In this document: one piece after another, positions 1 to 7,341 of the stretch
Numbering within the stretch: the first letter of the stretch is position 1
How the letters are laid out: every line of letters starts with the position of its first letter
DNA from: DAIDHK01 sp035510695
Lineage (GTDB): Bacteria; Patescibacteriota; Microgenomatia; Levybacterales; UBA12049
Direction of reading: 5' to 3'
Assembly (NCBI GenBank): GCA_035510695.1
Contig: DATKGO010000038.1
Location: 1-23,707, forward strand
DNA: 23,707 nt
The notes under the pieces: generated by a model
The model's database searches: none
What the model was told of the DNA's origin: nothing
Seen by the model: only the letters and a program-made list of their open reading frames with translations
Program-made: the position numbers and the translations under genes

Positions 1-195
1 TGCTGTGATGCGACAAATAAGTTTTTGAGAGCTACTGAGGAACAACAATATCTTTTTTTACGAGCTGTATCTTCAGACCTGTTTTTGGATAATAAAAACC
101 TCATTATTACCCACAAATTCCCTTTTTCTGAGATAGCAAAACGTGATACCCATCTTTTGGTGCTCCCCCGCGAGGATTCGAACCTCGAACCTTGA
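1..195 (+). CDS. C-terminal fragment of probable serine recombinase
   Basis: Frame 1 is open from the window edge to TGA at 193-195 and reads like protein. It includes RAVSSDLFLDNKNLIITHKF followed by a PFSEIAK stretch. This pattern (VSS, then a D-x-K-x-L strand, then a PF motif) resembles the extreme C-terminus of large serine recombinases seen in CPR genomes and mobile elements, but only 64 residues are present, so the assignment is tentative. The last ten residues (LPREDSNLEP) are read through the antisense strand of the tRNA-Asn gene, so the stop codon lies inside the tRNA. An integrase gene ending inside a tRNA is typical of an element integrated at the tRNA 3' end. The catalytic domain would lie left of the window. 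It could also be an unrelated protein. Confidence 0.45.
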   Translation, partial: CCDATNKFLRATEEQQYLFLRAVSSDLFLDNKNLIITHKFPFSEIAKRDTHLLVLPREDSNLEP

Positions 196-234
196 AGTTA
201 ACAGCTTCCTGCTCTACCATTGAGCTACAGGGGA
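163..234 (-). tRNA. tRNA-Asn (anticodon GTT)
   Basis: The reverse complement folds as a tRNA. The acceptor stem is TCCCCTG with CGGGGGA, the D arm GCTC/GAGC, the anticodon loop CTGTTAA (GTT) and the T arm CGAGG-TTCGAAT-CCTCG. The discriminator base is G, as usual for Asn. The first anticodon-stem pair (G27-A43) is mismatched. CCA is not encoded directly after the discriminator. The 3' half overlaps the end of the recombinase-like frame on the opposite strand. Confidence 0.93.
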
Positions 235-345
235 TTATTAAAATGTCAAATTACCCGTTCATTTTATCATCAAACATGGCATAAATCCATCCCATGATTT
301 ATGCGTAGTCTATTGGCATAGTAATTCAAGTCTCGGGGAGCTAGG

Positions 346-1110
346 TTAGACTTTTAGTTGAAATGGTCGTACATATGCCCATTGGCCTTCATGTAATGTT
401 AGAGTGTGCCTTCTAGCTTGAAGAGCATCACGAATTGCCTCTTTGCTTTTATCGTCAAAAGGAGAGTACCATCCTCCTCTCAAAAATGTACCTTGTGTTG
501 TGGAGGTTGTTTTTAAACAGAGCGCAGTTTGATAACCTTTTCTCTTAACAAGAAGACTCTTATTCACAAGAACAGTTTCTTTTTTAGCCACTGATTCATC
601 TAGATAGTTTTCAGATTCCTGACAATTATAAAATCCGCTTGCTGCAAAGATAGTAATTGTAGCGTCTGAATATTGTGGGCAGACTCTGCTTCTTACAGAC
701 GAAGGCATGTTTTTATCTGGAACGCGTGCCATAAACACTGAAGCGGCATTTCTCTCTTCATATGTGCGAGCGTCAACAACAAGGTGTAAAGCTTGTGCAG
801 TAAACGGATGATCTAACGTAGCATGAAGGTCATCTCGAATATTACTTTCATTGAGTTTGCCCGTACCATTTATTTCGCCCCATCTAAAGAGTATATCTCT
901 GGCGCAGTATGTGTTAAGAATTTTTCGTAACAAGCTTATCCCAGATTCTTGGTATATAGCAAAATCAGAAAGTGTCTGAATAAATACTTCTAATTCTTTT
1001 GGTACTAATGCTTGTAATTTTCCTCTGTATGACATAAGGAAAGGATATTTGTCAAATAAGGCGTCTATTTGAGAAGTAGAACCTGAAGAAATTAAATTAT
1101 TTTCTAGCAT
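346..1110 (-). CDS. hypothetical protein, 254 aa
   Basis: This long minus-strand frame has coding-like composition and starts at ATG 1110. I recognise no family. It has no signal peptide or obvious membrane segment and looks like a soluble, mostly helical N-terminal half followed by a mixed half. Visible features include a Cys-Ala-Arg-Asp patch near residue 70, a Val-Asp-Ala-Arg-Thr patch near 112, scattered cysteines without a clear zinc pattern, and a C-terminal Gly-Gly-Trp-Tyr motif near 217. A promoter-like -35/-10 pair sits so close upstream that the mRNA would be essentially leaderless. It ends about 110 bp from the tRNA gene, so it may be cargo of an element integrated there; that is inference only. 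Confidence 0.75.
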   Translation of the reverse strand: MLENNLISSGSTSQIDALFDKYPFLMSYRGKLQALVPKELEVFIQTLSDFAIYQESGISLLRKILNTYCARDILFRWGEINGTGKLNESNIRDDLHATLDHPFTAQALHLVVDARTYEERNAASVFMARVPDKNMPSSVRSRVCPQYSDATITIFAASGFYNCQESENYLDESVAKKETVLVNKSLLVKRKGYQTALCLKTTSTTQGTFLRGGWYSPFDDKSKEAIRDALQARRHTLTLHEGQWAYVRPFQLKV

Positions 1111-1117
1111 AGAGGGT

Positions 1118-1147
1118 ATTTTATACCGAATAACGTATTAATTTCAA
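1118..1147 (-). promoter_or_regulatory. promoter of the 254-aa gene, near-leaderless
   Basis: On the minus strand TTGAAA (1142-1147) is followed after 16-18 nt by TATAAAAT (1118-1125). The ATG begins only 7 nt further on. A transcript starting about 7 nt after the -10 box would begin at or next to the start codon, and no Shine-Dalgarno sequence is visible. Confidence 0.5.
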
Positions 1148-1282
1148 TTAAGATAATAAAAGCGTTTAAATTTTCGCATACCTGTTCCCCACATATTCAA
1201 TCAGAGGGAGCAGTGTTGATTGTCAGTAATTCTCCAGGTTGCAGCCATTGATTTACGCTAAGTATTTTGTTAATGTAGAGAT

Positions 1283-1576
1283 ATGCACGCCTATTACATT
1301 TGGTATTTTTTAATCGGTGGCTTTCTGGCAAACGGCATGCCCCATTTTATTTGGGGGCTGTCAAACACGATTTCCCGTAGTCCTTTTGGCCAACAAACAA
1401 AGCCGAAAGTTAACTTTCGTTGGGGACTGTCAAATCTTATTGCGGCAACGCTTTTGTCTTTCTGGCAAATCTATGAAAATACCTTTACGGGAGGTGCGTT
1501 GATTTTTTTGCTTATAGGTTTTTGGCTGATGGTTGCCATGTTCGGTTTCGGAATAAAAAATTTTCTAAAGCAGTAG
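1283..1576 (+). CDS. small multi-pass membrane protein, 97 aa
   Basis: The protein has three hydrophobic segments, at about residues 5-25, 47-63 and 70-92. The first contains a Gly-Gly-Phe-Leu-Ala-Asn-Gly-Met-Pro-His-Phe motif. Similar Asn-Gly-x-Pro-His motifs occur in small uncharacterised bacterial membrane proteins, but I cannot name a function. The loop between TM1 and TM2 is basic. The start ATG at 1283 is plausible but has no clear ribosome binding site. The 170 bp upstream carries no other supported gene. Confidence 0.65.
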   Translation: MHAYYIWYFLIGGFLANGMPHFIWGLSNTISRSPFGQQTKPKVNFRWGLSNLIAATLLSFWQIYENTFTGGALIFLLIGFWLMVAMFGFGIKNFLKQ

Positions 1577-1658
1577 TAACCTATAAAATAAACTCTTCCA
1601 GTTCTCTTACATATTTATATTTCTTCTTTTTTATAATAATTGTTTAATAAAATAGATT

Positions 1659-1991
1659 ATGGTACAAGAGATTAAATTAATTGTTTATCCGGTTAAAAAT
1701 TTAGAAGCAGCCAAAAAACTTTTTAGTAAATTTTTGGGAATTGAACCCTATGCCGACAGTGATTATTATGTCGGCTTTCGGATAAGCGATCTGGAAATCG
1801 GTTTAGATCCAAGCTCTAAGCTGGGGCCAATTGCCTATACCGATGTAGAGGACATTAAAAATAGTCTTCAAGCAATGACACAGGTCGGTGCTGAAATTGT
1901 CCAAGACGTTAAAGACGTAGGCGGGGGTCTGTTGATTGCACAGGTAAAAGACGCTGACGGGAATATTCTTGGCCTCAGACAATCATCCTAA
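1659..1991 (+). CDS. VOC (glyoxalase/bleomycin resistance/dioxygenase) superfamily protein
   Basis: This 110-aa protein has the single-domain beta-alpha-beta-beta-beta layout of the vicinal oxygen chelate fold. The opening strand (IKLIVYPVKNLE) is followed by a helix with LFSKFLGIEP, a YYVGFRI strand and a GLDP turn. The second module ends in the typical DADGNILGLRQ C-terminus. Such proteins usually dimerise and bind a metal at the interface. Substrate cannot be inferred. A TATAAT (1632-1637) and a TAAAAT 5 nt before the ATG are both possible -10 boxes. The SDR gene follows after 43 nt with its own -10 box. Confidence 0.85.
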   Translation: MVQEIKLIVYPVKNLEAAKKLFSKFLGIEPYADSDYYVGFRISDLEIGLDPSSKLGPIAYTDVEDIKNSLQAMTQVGAEIVQDVKDVGGGLLIAQVKDADGNILGLRQSS

Positions 1992-2020
1992 TTTTTTAAT
2001 GTTTTTATCAGAATTAATTG

Positions 2021-2026
2021 TATAAT
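2021..2026 (+). promoter_or_regulatory. -10 box of the SDR gene
   Basis: A perfect TATAAT lies 8 nt before the ATG at 2035, so the message would be leaderless or nearly so. I see no good -35 hexamer at 16-18 nt spacing. Confidence 0.45.
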
Positions 2027-2034
2027 GGAATTAC

Positions 2035-2766
2035 ATGCAGATTAAAGATAAAGTCGCGATTGTGACCGGTGCGTCTTCAGGAATTGGCTTAGCTACAGCC
2101 AAATTATTAGCGCAAAAAGGCGCAAAAGTCGCTTTGGTTAGCCGCTCAAAAGATAAACTTGAGAAATTGTCCAAAGGATTGCCAGATTCATTAGTTGTGG
2201 TTGCCGACATGAGTAAACCGGAAGAGATTAAATCCATGGTTCAGGAAGTGAAAAAACATTTCGGTAGAATTGATATTTTAGTAAATAATGCCGGACAGGG
2301 ATATGACGCTCCGATTGAGCAAATCGATCCGGTTATTTTTCATCAGATTTTTGATTTGGATGTGGTCGGACCATTGGTCGCGATGCAACAAGTAGCTCCA
2401 ATTATGAGACAAAATGGTAGTGGATCGATTGTAAATATAAGTTCGGGAACTGCTTTAATGGCTTTGCCGAATATGGCAGCCTATTCATCTTTGAAACGTG
2501 CTTTAGTCGGAATTAGTTTGACAGCCGGAGAGGAATTGAAAAAAGATAAAATCAGCGTAAGCGTGATTTATCCGTATATCACAGACACGGATTTTGAGAA
2601 AAACACTATTAAGTCATTGAACTCGGAAGAAGAAGGGCAAGGTGAGCATGGTGGGTATGAGCCGCCGAAAATCGATAGTGCGGAATATATTGCAGAGAAA
2701 ATTGTAAGTGAAGGAATTGAAAAAGAAGCAGTCGAAGTCTACGCCCACGAGTGGATGAAGAAATAA
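2035..2766 (+). CDS. short-chain dehydrogenase/reductase (SDR), NAD(P)-dependent
   Basis: This 243-aa protein is a classical SDR. The glycine-rich nucleotide motif TGASSGIG is at residues 11-18, an Asp in VVADMS near 58, NNAG at 84-87, the catalytic Ser in ISSGT near 136-137, and the YxxxK pair is Tyr150/Lys154. An Arg directly after beta-2 (SRS) favours NADP(H). The tetrad position often filled by Asn in the helix before VG-PL reads Asp109 here, which may affect proton relay. The 3' part is acidic (EEEGQGE near 200-206). Substrate is unknown. It is a cytosolic enzyme and does not obviously share an operon with its neighbours. Confidence 0.93.
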   Translation: MQIKDKVAIVTGASSGIGLATAKLLAQKGAKVALVSRSKDKLEKLSKGLPDSLVVVADMSKPEEIKSMVQEVKKHFGRIDILVNNAGQGYDAPIEQIDPVIFHQIFDLDVVGPLVAMQQVAPIMRQNGSGSIVNISSGTALMALPNMAAYSSLKRALVGISLTAGEELKKDKISVSVIYPYITDTDFEKNTIKSLNSEEEGQGEHGGYEPPKIDSAEYIAEKIVSEGIEKEAVEVYAHEWMKK

Positions 2767-2796
2767 TAATCCAATAAACAAATTATTGAATTGCTC

Positions 2797-2825
2797 TTGC
2801 TAAGAACGCATCTGGGATGTAAAAT
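2797..2825 (+). promoter_or_regulatory. promoter of the DegV gene
   Basis: TTGCTA (2797-2802) and TAAAAT (2820-2825) are separated by exactly 17 nt. The ATG at 2836 is 10 nt after the -10 box, predicting a leader of only a few nucleotides. This spacing also argues for the 2836 start and against an upstream in-frame start at 2791, which would lie before the promoter. Confidence 0.55.
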
Positions 2826-2835
2826 ACCCATCATT

Positions 2836-3696
2836 ATGTCAAAAGAAAATGTTGTAGTCGTAACAGACTCTACTGCAAGTGTGTCAAAGAATGAAGCAGC
2901 TAAATATGGTATAGAGGTAGTTCCATTAAGACTCGGTCCACCGGTTGACCCTGACCGAAATAGGGACGGCGTAGATATTGATACAAATGGTCTAGTAGAA
3001 TTAATGGATAAAACCGGCCTAATACCTAAAACCAGCGGGCCTCCTCCCGGTGATTTTGAAGATGCTTATAAACGACACCCGGATTCTGATATTATATCTA
3101 TACATTTACTTAAGAAAGCCAGTTCTACCGTTTCTTCCGCTGAGACTGCTGCAAGTGAGGTTGCTGCAAGCCGGTCTAAATCTAGAAGAATTGTCGTTTA
3201 CGACTCAGGAACAATGTCGATGGGACTTGGATTTCTCGCTCAAATGGCAGCAGAATTAAGTAGAAAGGGAGCAAGCATAGAAGAAATCATAAAAAAACTG
3301 GATAGCATGAGATCGAGGACGGAAATTTATGCATTAATTAATAGTATGAAAAATGTTGCCGTGGGTGGAAGACTTGGGGCAATTACCAGATTGATTGGTA
3401 CGGGATTAGGTATTAAGCCAGTTATTAAATTTACAGATGGTAATTATGGAATTTATAAGGCAATAAGATCGGAGAATAAAGCTTTAGCAGAGATTGTGGA
3501 TCTAACAGAAGCTCATGGCAGAGAAAATGGGTTGGAAAAAGTAGCTGTAGTTCACGCAGGTGCTTTGGAGACAGCTAAAGGAGTAGCGCAGGAAATAAGT
3601 AGATTCTATCCAGAAGTTGGTATTTTTGATTGTGGCGCAGTTTTAGCGACTCACGCCGGTCCACGTATGGTTGGTGTCGTAGCTGTTAGGAAATAA
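2836..3696 (+). CDS. DegV family fatty-acid-binding protein
   Basis: The protein is 286 aa, the usual DegV length. It opens with the VVTDSTAS strand-loop, has the TSGPPPGDF motif (family pattern TSqPs) near residues 60-70, ISIHLLKKASSTVSSAE in the central ligand-binding part, and DSGTMSMGLGF at the domain junction. DegV proteins bind a single fatty acid and in some bacteria act with fatty acid kinase FakA in scavenging exogenous fatty acids. No FakA is visible here. The start is set at ATG 2836 because it gives the family N-terminus and lies just after a promoter. The gene is convergent with mgtA, with 5 nt between the stops. Confidence 0.93.
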   Translation: MSKENVVVVTDSTASVSKNEAAKYGIEVVPLRLGPPVDPDRNRDGVDIDTNGLVELMDKTGLIPKTSGPPPGDFEDAYKRHPDSDIISIHLLKKASSTVSSAETAASEVAASRSKSRRIVVYDSGTMSMGLGFLAQMAAELSRKGASIEEIIKKLDSMRSRTEIYALINSMKNVAVGGRLGAITRLIGTGLGIKPVIKFTDGNYGIYKAIRSENKALAEIVDLTEAHGRENGLEKVAVVHAGALETAKGVAQEISRFYPEVGIFDCGAVLATHAGPRMVGVVAVRK

Positions 3697-3701
3697 TCTC
3701 A

Positions 3702-6206
3702 TCACAACGTATATCTCTTCAGGAACTGCTGTTTGAGGATGCCAACCAGGCCTAAATAAGTTGAAACAAGAAGGACGAGAATAACGAAATATAATGGCGG
3801 TGGAGAGACAAAACCTAAAGGTTTAGCCAGTGGAGAGATAGGAATTAACAGAGACGCGGCTACAATTGTTAAACAAGTAATCAAAAGCCACTTGCCGGGT
3901 TTGCTGAAAAAGAAAGGCGTTTTGGAAGTGCGGATGACAAAAACCACCAAGATTTCCGTGGCCATGGATTCGATAAACCAGCCGGTTTGAAATAACGCTC
4001 CCTGGGCATGAAAGAAATAAATCATCACTCCAAAAGTCAGAAAATCATAGATAGAACTAATCGGGCCGAAAAAAATCATGTAATTGCGGATAAAATTGAT
4101 ATTCCAGTGGCGGGGTTTAACCAGTGATTCGGCATCTACATTGTCTGACGGAATACTCAATTGGGAAAGATCATATAAACCATTGGTTAAAAGAATTTGT
4201 ACCGGCGTCATCGGCAAGAAAGGCAAGAAAAATGAAGCGCCGGCAGCCGAAAACATATTGCCGAAATTAGAACTGGTGCCCATCAGGATATATTTAATTG
4301 TGTTATTAAAAGTTCGTCTGCCTTCCATAATTCCATCGGCAATGACATCCAAACTTTTATGAAGTAGTACTATCGCGGCCACATCTTTGGCCACGTCAAT
4401 GGCCGTGTTGACCGAAATTCCTACATCGCTGGCCCGTAGTGAAGGAATATCATTGATGCCATCACCCAAATAACCTACAGTATGTCCTTTAGCTCTGAAA
4501 GCTTTAATTATTCTCATCTTTTGTTCCGGACTCAAACGGGCGAAGACATTGGTTTTGTCCAAATGTTCACTAAGAACAGAATCGGACATTTTTTCGATTT
4601 GTTCTCCCACTAAAATGCCTTCAACTGTCATGCCGACTTCTTTACAAACCTTTTGCGTTACGATCTCGTTATCACCGGTAATAACTTTAACTTCCACATT
4701 TAATCCACGTAGTTTGGCTAAGGCTTCTTTGGCGGAAAGTTTGGGGACATCCAAAAAGGTGAGATAGCCCAGAAATGTCAACTCATTGGCATCTTTCCAA
4801 GAATATTCTTCTTTTTTATTCACTTTTTTTGTTGCCACTGCCACCAGTCGCAAGCCATCGTTATTTAAAGCGACAAATTTTTCATGTAAAGATTTGTTTT
4901 CTTCTGTTTTATGGCATAATTTTAATATTGTGTCAGGCGCGCCTTTGACAATCAGAGTGCAGTTATTTGCCTCCTCAACAACCGCGAACATGGCTTTTTT
5001 ATTGTAGTCAAATGGGTCATCGTCAATTTTGCTGATATTGGCAGGCAAATGCACATTGTTTTTTTGCGCGTATTTCCAAATCGCGGCGTCAATGCTGTTA
5101 CCCAAAATATGCCTATGTACAATCGCGTCATTACAATGCAGACTTGCCAGTAGAACCGGCAGGGATTTTTTATGTTCTCTATCAAAATAATCAACCAGTT
5201 CGATACTTCCTTCCGTTAGAGTCCCGGTTTTATCCGTACACAAAACATCCATGTTGCCTAAATTTTCAATAGCAATTAATTGTTTGGCAATGACTTTTTT
5301 CTTGGCTAATTTTCCGGCACCATGTGACAAACTGACTGTTACAATAACCGGTAAAAGTTCAGGAGTTAAACCGACGGCAATGGCCAGAGCAAAAAGCAGA
5401 GATTCAAGTAATTGTCGTCCCAGTAAAGCATTGATAACAAAAATTCCCAAACTTAAGATAAGAATGACTTTGACCAAGAGTGTGCCAAAATTGCTCAAGC
5501 CCTTTTCAAAATCGGTCTGCGGTTTAATAAACATAGTACTTTTGGCGATTTTGCCAAATTCGGTGTCTTTTCCGATTCGAATGACCACGCCTTTACCGGA
5601 ACCGTTCTCAACAGCGGTACCCATAAAAGCGATATTGGTCATTTGATTAATAGTGGAAGTAGTGGAGAGAGGCGTGTCGGTTTTGAAAACTGTTTTGGAT
5701 TCGCCGGTCAGAGCCGATTGATTTATCTCCAGATTTTTTGTTTCCAACAGTCGGAGTTCAGCCGGAATAATTGAGCCTTGTGACAATAAAACAATATCTC
5801 CGATGGTCAGATGTGAAACCGGTATTTCTGTGTGCTCGTCATTCCGCAGCACAAAACAGGTAGGTGAAATTTTTTTAAGTAGGTTATCAACCGTTTTCTC
5901 TGCACTGAATTCATTCCAAACGCCCAGAATTATACTGACCAAAATCATGCCGAAAATGTAATAGGCGCTGATTTGCTGTCCCAGAAAATAAGAGATAAGA
6001 GTGGCTGCTGCCAGAATTATAATCAAGGGATTGTTGGTAAACTGGCGCAGACTAATGGTGAATAAACTTACATGGCGTTTATGGATAGTATTTAGGCCGT
6101 ATTTTTTTTGTCTTTCCAAGACTTCTGTTTCGCTAAGACCGGAAAGGCGAGATTGTAATTTAGTTAAAGTGTCTTCGTAGGTGAGTTTATAGAATTCCTG
6201 ATTCAT
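3702..6206 (-). CDS. mgtA: MgtA-type magnesium-translocating P-type ATPase
   Basis: This 834-aa integral membrane pump has the full P-type set: TGES actuator loop (167-170), phosphorylation motif DKTGTLT with Asp325, GDGIND hinge near 580, and about ten membrane segments. The C-terminal region (NGLYDLSQLSIPSDNVD, then FFGPISSIYDFLTFG and a TGWF-x2-SMATE-like stretch) is characteristic of the MgtA/MgtB (P3B) subgroup, which imports Mg2+. It is slightly shorter than enterobacterial MgtA (about 900 aa). The start is ATG 6206, with a GTG directly before it as the alternative. The leader contains a 13-bp hairpin and, further up, a nested inverted repeat, either of which could regulate it. No M-box consensus is recognisable. 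Confidence 0.93.
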   Translation of the reverse strand: MNQEFYKLTYEDTLTKLQSRLSGLSETEVLERQKKYGLNTIHKRHVSLFTISLRQFTNNPLIIILAAATLISYFLGQQISAYYIFGMILVSIILGVWNEFSAEKTVDNLLKKISPTCFVLRNDEHTEIPVSHLTIGDIVLLSQGSIIPAELRLLETKNLEINQSALTGESKTVFKTDTPLSTTSTINQMTNIAFMGTAVENGSGKGVVIRIGKDTEFGKIAKSTMFIKPQTDFEKGLSNFGTLLVKVILILSLGIFVINALLGRQLLESLLFALAIAVGLTPELLPVIVTVSLSHGAGKLAKKKVIAKQLIAIENLGNMDVLCTDKTGTLTEGSIELVDYFDREHKKSLPVLLASLHCNDAIVHRHILGNSIDAAIWKYAQKNNVHLPANISKIDDDPFDYNKKAMFAVVEEANNCTLIVKGAPDTILKLCHKTEENKSLHEKFVALNNDGLRLVAVATKKVNKKEEYSWKDANELTFLGYLTFLDVPKLSAKEALAKLRGLNVEVKVITGDNEIVTQKVCKEVGMTVEGILVGEQIEKMSDSVLSEHLDKTNVFARLSPEQKMRIIKAFRAKGHTVGYLGDGINDIPSLRASDVGISVNTAIDVAKDVAAIVLLHKSLDVIADGIMEGRRTFNNTIKYILMGTSSNFGNMFSAAGASFFLPFLPMTPVQILLTNGLYDLSQLSIPSDNVDAESLVKPRHWNINFIRNYMIFFGPISSIYDFLTFGVMIYFFHAQGALFQTGWFIESMATEILVVFVIRTSKTPFFFSKPGKWLLITCLTIVAASLLIPISPLAKPLGFVSPPPLYFVILVLLVSTYLGLVGILKQQFLKRYTL

Positions 6207-6225
6207 CACTATTCATGATAGCCTT

Positions 6226-6254
6226 AAAGCTAAAAATTTACAATTTTTAGCTTT
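6226..6254. repeat. perfect 13-bp inverted repeat in mgtA leader
   Basis: AAAGCTAAAAATT, a 3-nt spacer and its exact complement form a tight AT-rich hairpin starting 20 nt upstream of the mgtA start. It has no flanking T-run in the mgtA direction. It could be an operator, an mRNA-stability hairpin or part of a leader switch. Confidence 0.7.
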
Positions 6255-6261
6255 ATTCTTT

Positions 6262-6420
6262 AGGAGTTTGTCGCACGTTTCAGGTGATGCTCGCTCAAGT
6301 TTATTTTTAATACAAACTAATACCAGCTCGCTAAATGAACGCTGACAATTGTATTTATTTAAATTGAAAAAATTATTTCTTAGTCTGCGTTCAGTTCACC
6401 TGAAAGTGCTCCAACCTCCT
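6262..6420. repeat. nested inverted-repeat element (MITE-like or leader RNA)
   Basis: The outer arms 6262-6287 and 6396-6420 are complementary. There is a perfect 10-bp core (TTTCAGGTGA with TCACCTGAAA), then GCAC/GTGC with a 1-nt bulge, then a looser AGGAG...TTG extension. Inside lies a second pair, TGAACGCTGA (6336-6345) and TCTGCGTTCA (6384-6393), with one mismatch. The element sits between the divergent mgtA and DUF4342 genes. It could be a miniature transposable element with terminal inverted repeats, or a structured 5' leader of mgtA when transcribed on the minus strand. No coding potential is visible in it. Confidence 0.5.
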
Positions 6421-6435
6421 CTACGTCATAACAAT

Positions 6436-6464
6436 ATAACAATTTACGTAGTTTGTGTTAATAT
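6436..6464 (+). promoter_or_regulatory. weak promoter of the DUF4342 gene
   Basis: ATAACA (6436-6441) and TAATAT (6459-6464) are 17 nt apart, each 4/6 to consensus. The -10 box ends 8 nt before the ATG, again predicting a near-leaderless mRNA. An overlapping TATAGT (6462-6467) is an alternative -10. Confidence 0.35.
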
Positions 6465-6472
6465 AGTTTCAT

Positions 6473-6733
6473 ATGCCAGCGAAGAAAACTACAAGAGAAG
6501 AAACATATAGCGTAAAAGGAGAGAGATTAATTGAGAAAGTGAAACAATTGATTGCGGAAGGGAATGTCAGGCGGATTAGTATTAAAGATAAAAGCGGAAA
6601 AACAATTATCGAATTTCCTCTGACGATTGGTGTAGTTGGTGCAGTGATTGCTCCGGTGCTTGCAGCGGTGGGTACTATTGCCGCGCTGGTGACAGAGTGT
6701 TCAATTACAGTGGAAAGAGAAGTAAACGAGTGA
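6473..6733 (+). CDS. DUF4342 domain-containing protein
   Basis: This 86-aa protein matches the DUF4342 pattern. An N-terminal helix (about 18-30, ERLIEKVKQLIAEGN) is followed by an RRISIKD strand, a GKTIIEFPLTIGVVGAV segment, a hydrophobic stretch with APVLAAVGTIAALV (about 50-77), and the closing C-S-I-T-V-E-R. The family is uncharacterised and is usually a short membrane-associated protein. The N-terminus is Lys/Thr-rich. It stands alone, divergent from mgtA across the inverted-repeat element, and is followed by remnants of other genes. Confidence 0.85.
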   Translation: MPAKKTTREETYSVKGERLIEKVKQLIAEGNVRRISIKDKSGKTIIEFPLTIGVVGAVIAPVLAAVGTIAALVTECSITVEREVNE

Positions 6734-6795
6734 ATAAAGATTTATGATTTATGAATTAGGATTTAACAGAACGAATTGTTAAATTACTATTTGTC

Positions 6796-6815
6796 ATTCC
6801 CATGAAAATGGGAAT
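6796..6815. repeat. REP-like hairpin
   Basis: ATTCCCAT and ATGGGAAT pair perfectly around a GAAA tetraloop. The hairpin follows an AATTGTTAAATT motif (6774-6785) that recurs within an inverted repeat at 9913-10005. The form resembles widespread bacterial REP-type hairpins (CATTCCC...GGGAATC). Confidence 0.6.
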
Positions 6816-6827
6816 CTTTATTGCCTT

Positions 6828-7022
6828 ATGCGGAATGTCATTGTTTTACACGGATGGGGTGGAATACCGCAGTCATTTTGGTTCCCTTATCTTAAAAAAG
6901 AGCTAGAACATGAAAAGTGTTCATTTTGTATTCCTCAGCTCCCCAATACCGATAATCCCAAACTTGCAGAGCAATCAGAATTTGTGTTAAAAAATACGAA
7001 ACTCCATTTACCTATTGACTAA
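6828..7022 (+). pseudogene. truncated RBBP9/YdeN-type alpha/beta hydrolase
   Basis: The 64-aa frame has the N-terminus of small serine hydrolases of the RBBP9/YdeN family: strand beta-1 and the HGWGG oxyanion region (residues 8-12), the SFWFPYLKKELE helix, and an IPQLPNTDNPKL loop. The family is normally about 180-200 aa, with a nucleophile Ser near residue 70-75 and later Asp and His. The frame stops before the nucleophile, so no active enzyme can be made. The 300 bp that follow contain no recognisable remainder of the hydrolase, so this looks like a deletion product rather than a point nonsense mutation. Confidence 0.65.
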
Positions 7023-7059
7023 ATTTAATAGATGAGATACAAGGGAAGTAAGAGGAAAT

Positions 7060-7271
7060 ATGAAGAATGAAATTCAAGGATTAAGCCTACCACCTTTAGG
7101 AGAGGATTCTCAGGACGAGAGAATCGTCTTAGATAGATCTGCAGATAGAATATCACCACAAGTAGTATTTTGTCCTTACATATAGCTGGCACGCGATATG
7201 TTGCGCCAGGCGAAAGCAGACATACTCGAGGTGGTGAACAATATCCTTCAATAAAAGGTTGGTCTCTCTAG
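7060..7271 (+). pseudogene. possible frameshifted small ORF
   Basis: ATG 7060, preceded by AGAGG, opens a 41-codon frame ending at TAG 7183-7185. The overlapping frame from 7182 continues in coding-like style (AGTRYVAPGESRHTRGGEQ, then a short tail) to TAG 7269-7271. One indel would join the two into a protein of about 70 aa. I do not recognise a family, and the alternative is two chance frames. The rest of the 7023-7341 gap shows nothing else I can support. Confidence 0.25.
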
Positions 7272-7341
7272 GCTTACTCAATTCTTACCTTTTTCTATAA
7301 CAATTAGCTGATTTAGTCCTCTACACTATTTCTGTTTAATT

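Noticed and set aside
1190..1246. Short plus-strand peptide-like reading (GAVLIVSNSPGCSH then stop)
   Set aside because: It is under 25 codons, has no start codon, and nothing upstream continues the frame; it is probably chance or an unidentifiable remnant.
6262..6420. M-box or yybP-ykoY type metal riboswitch before mgtA
   Set aside because: The inverted repeats are real, but the conserved internal motifs of those riboswitches are not recognisable, so only a generic structured element is claimed.
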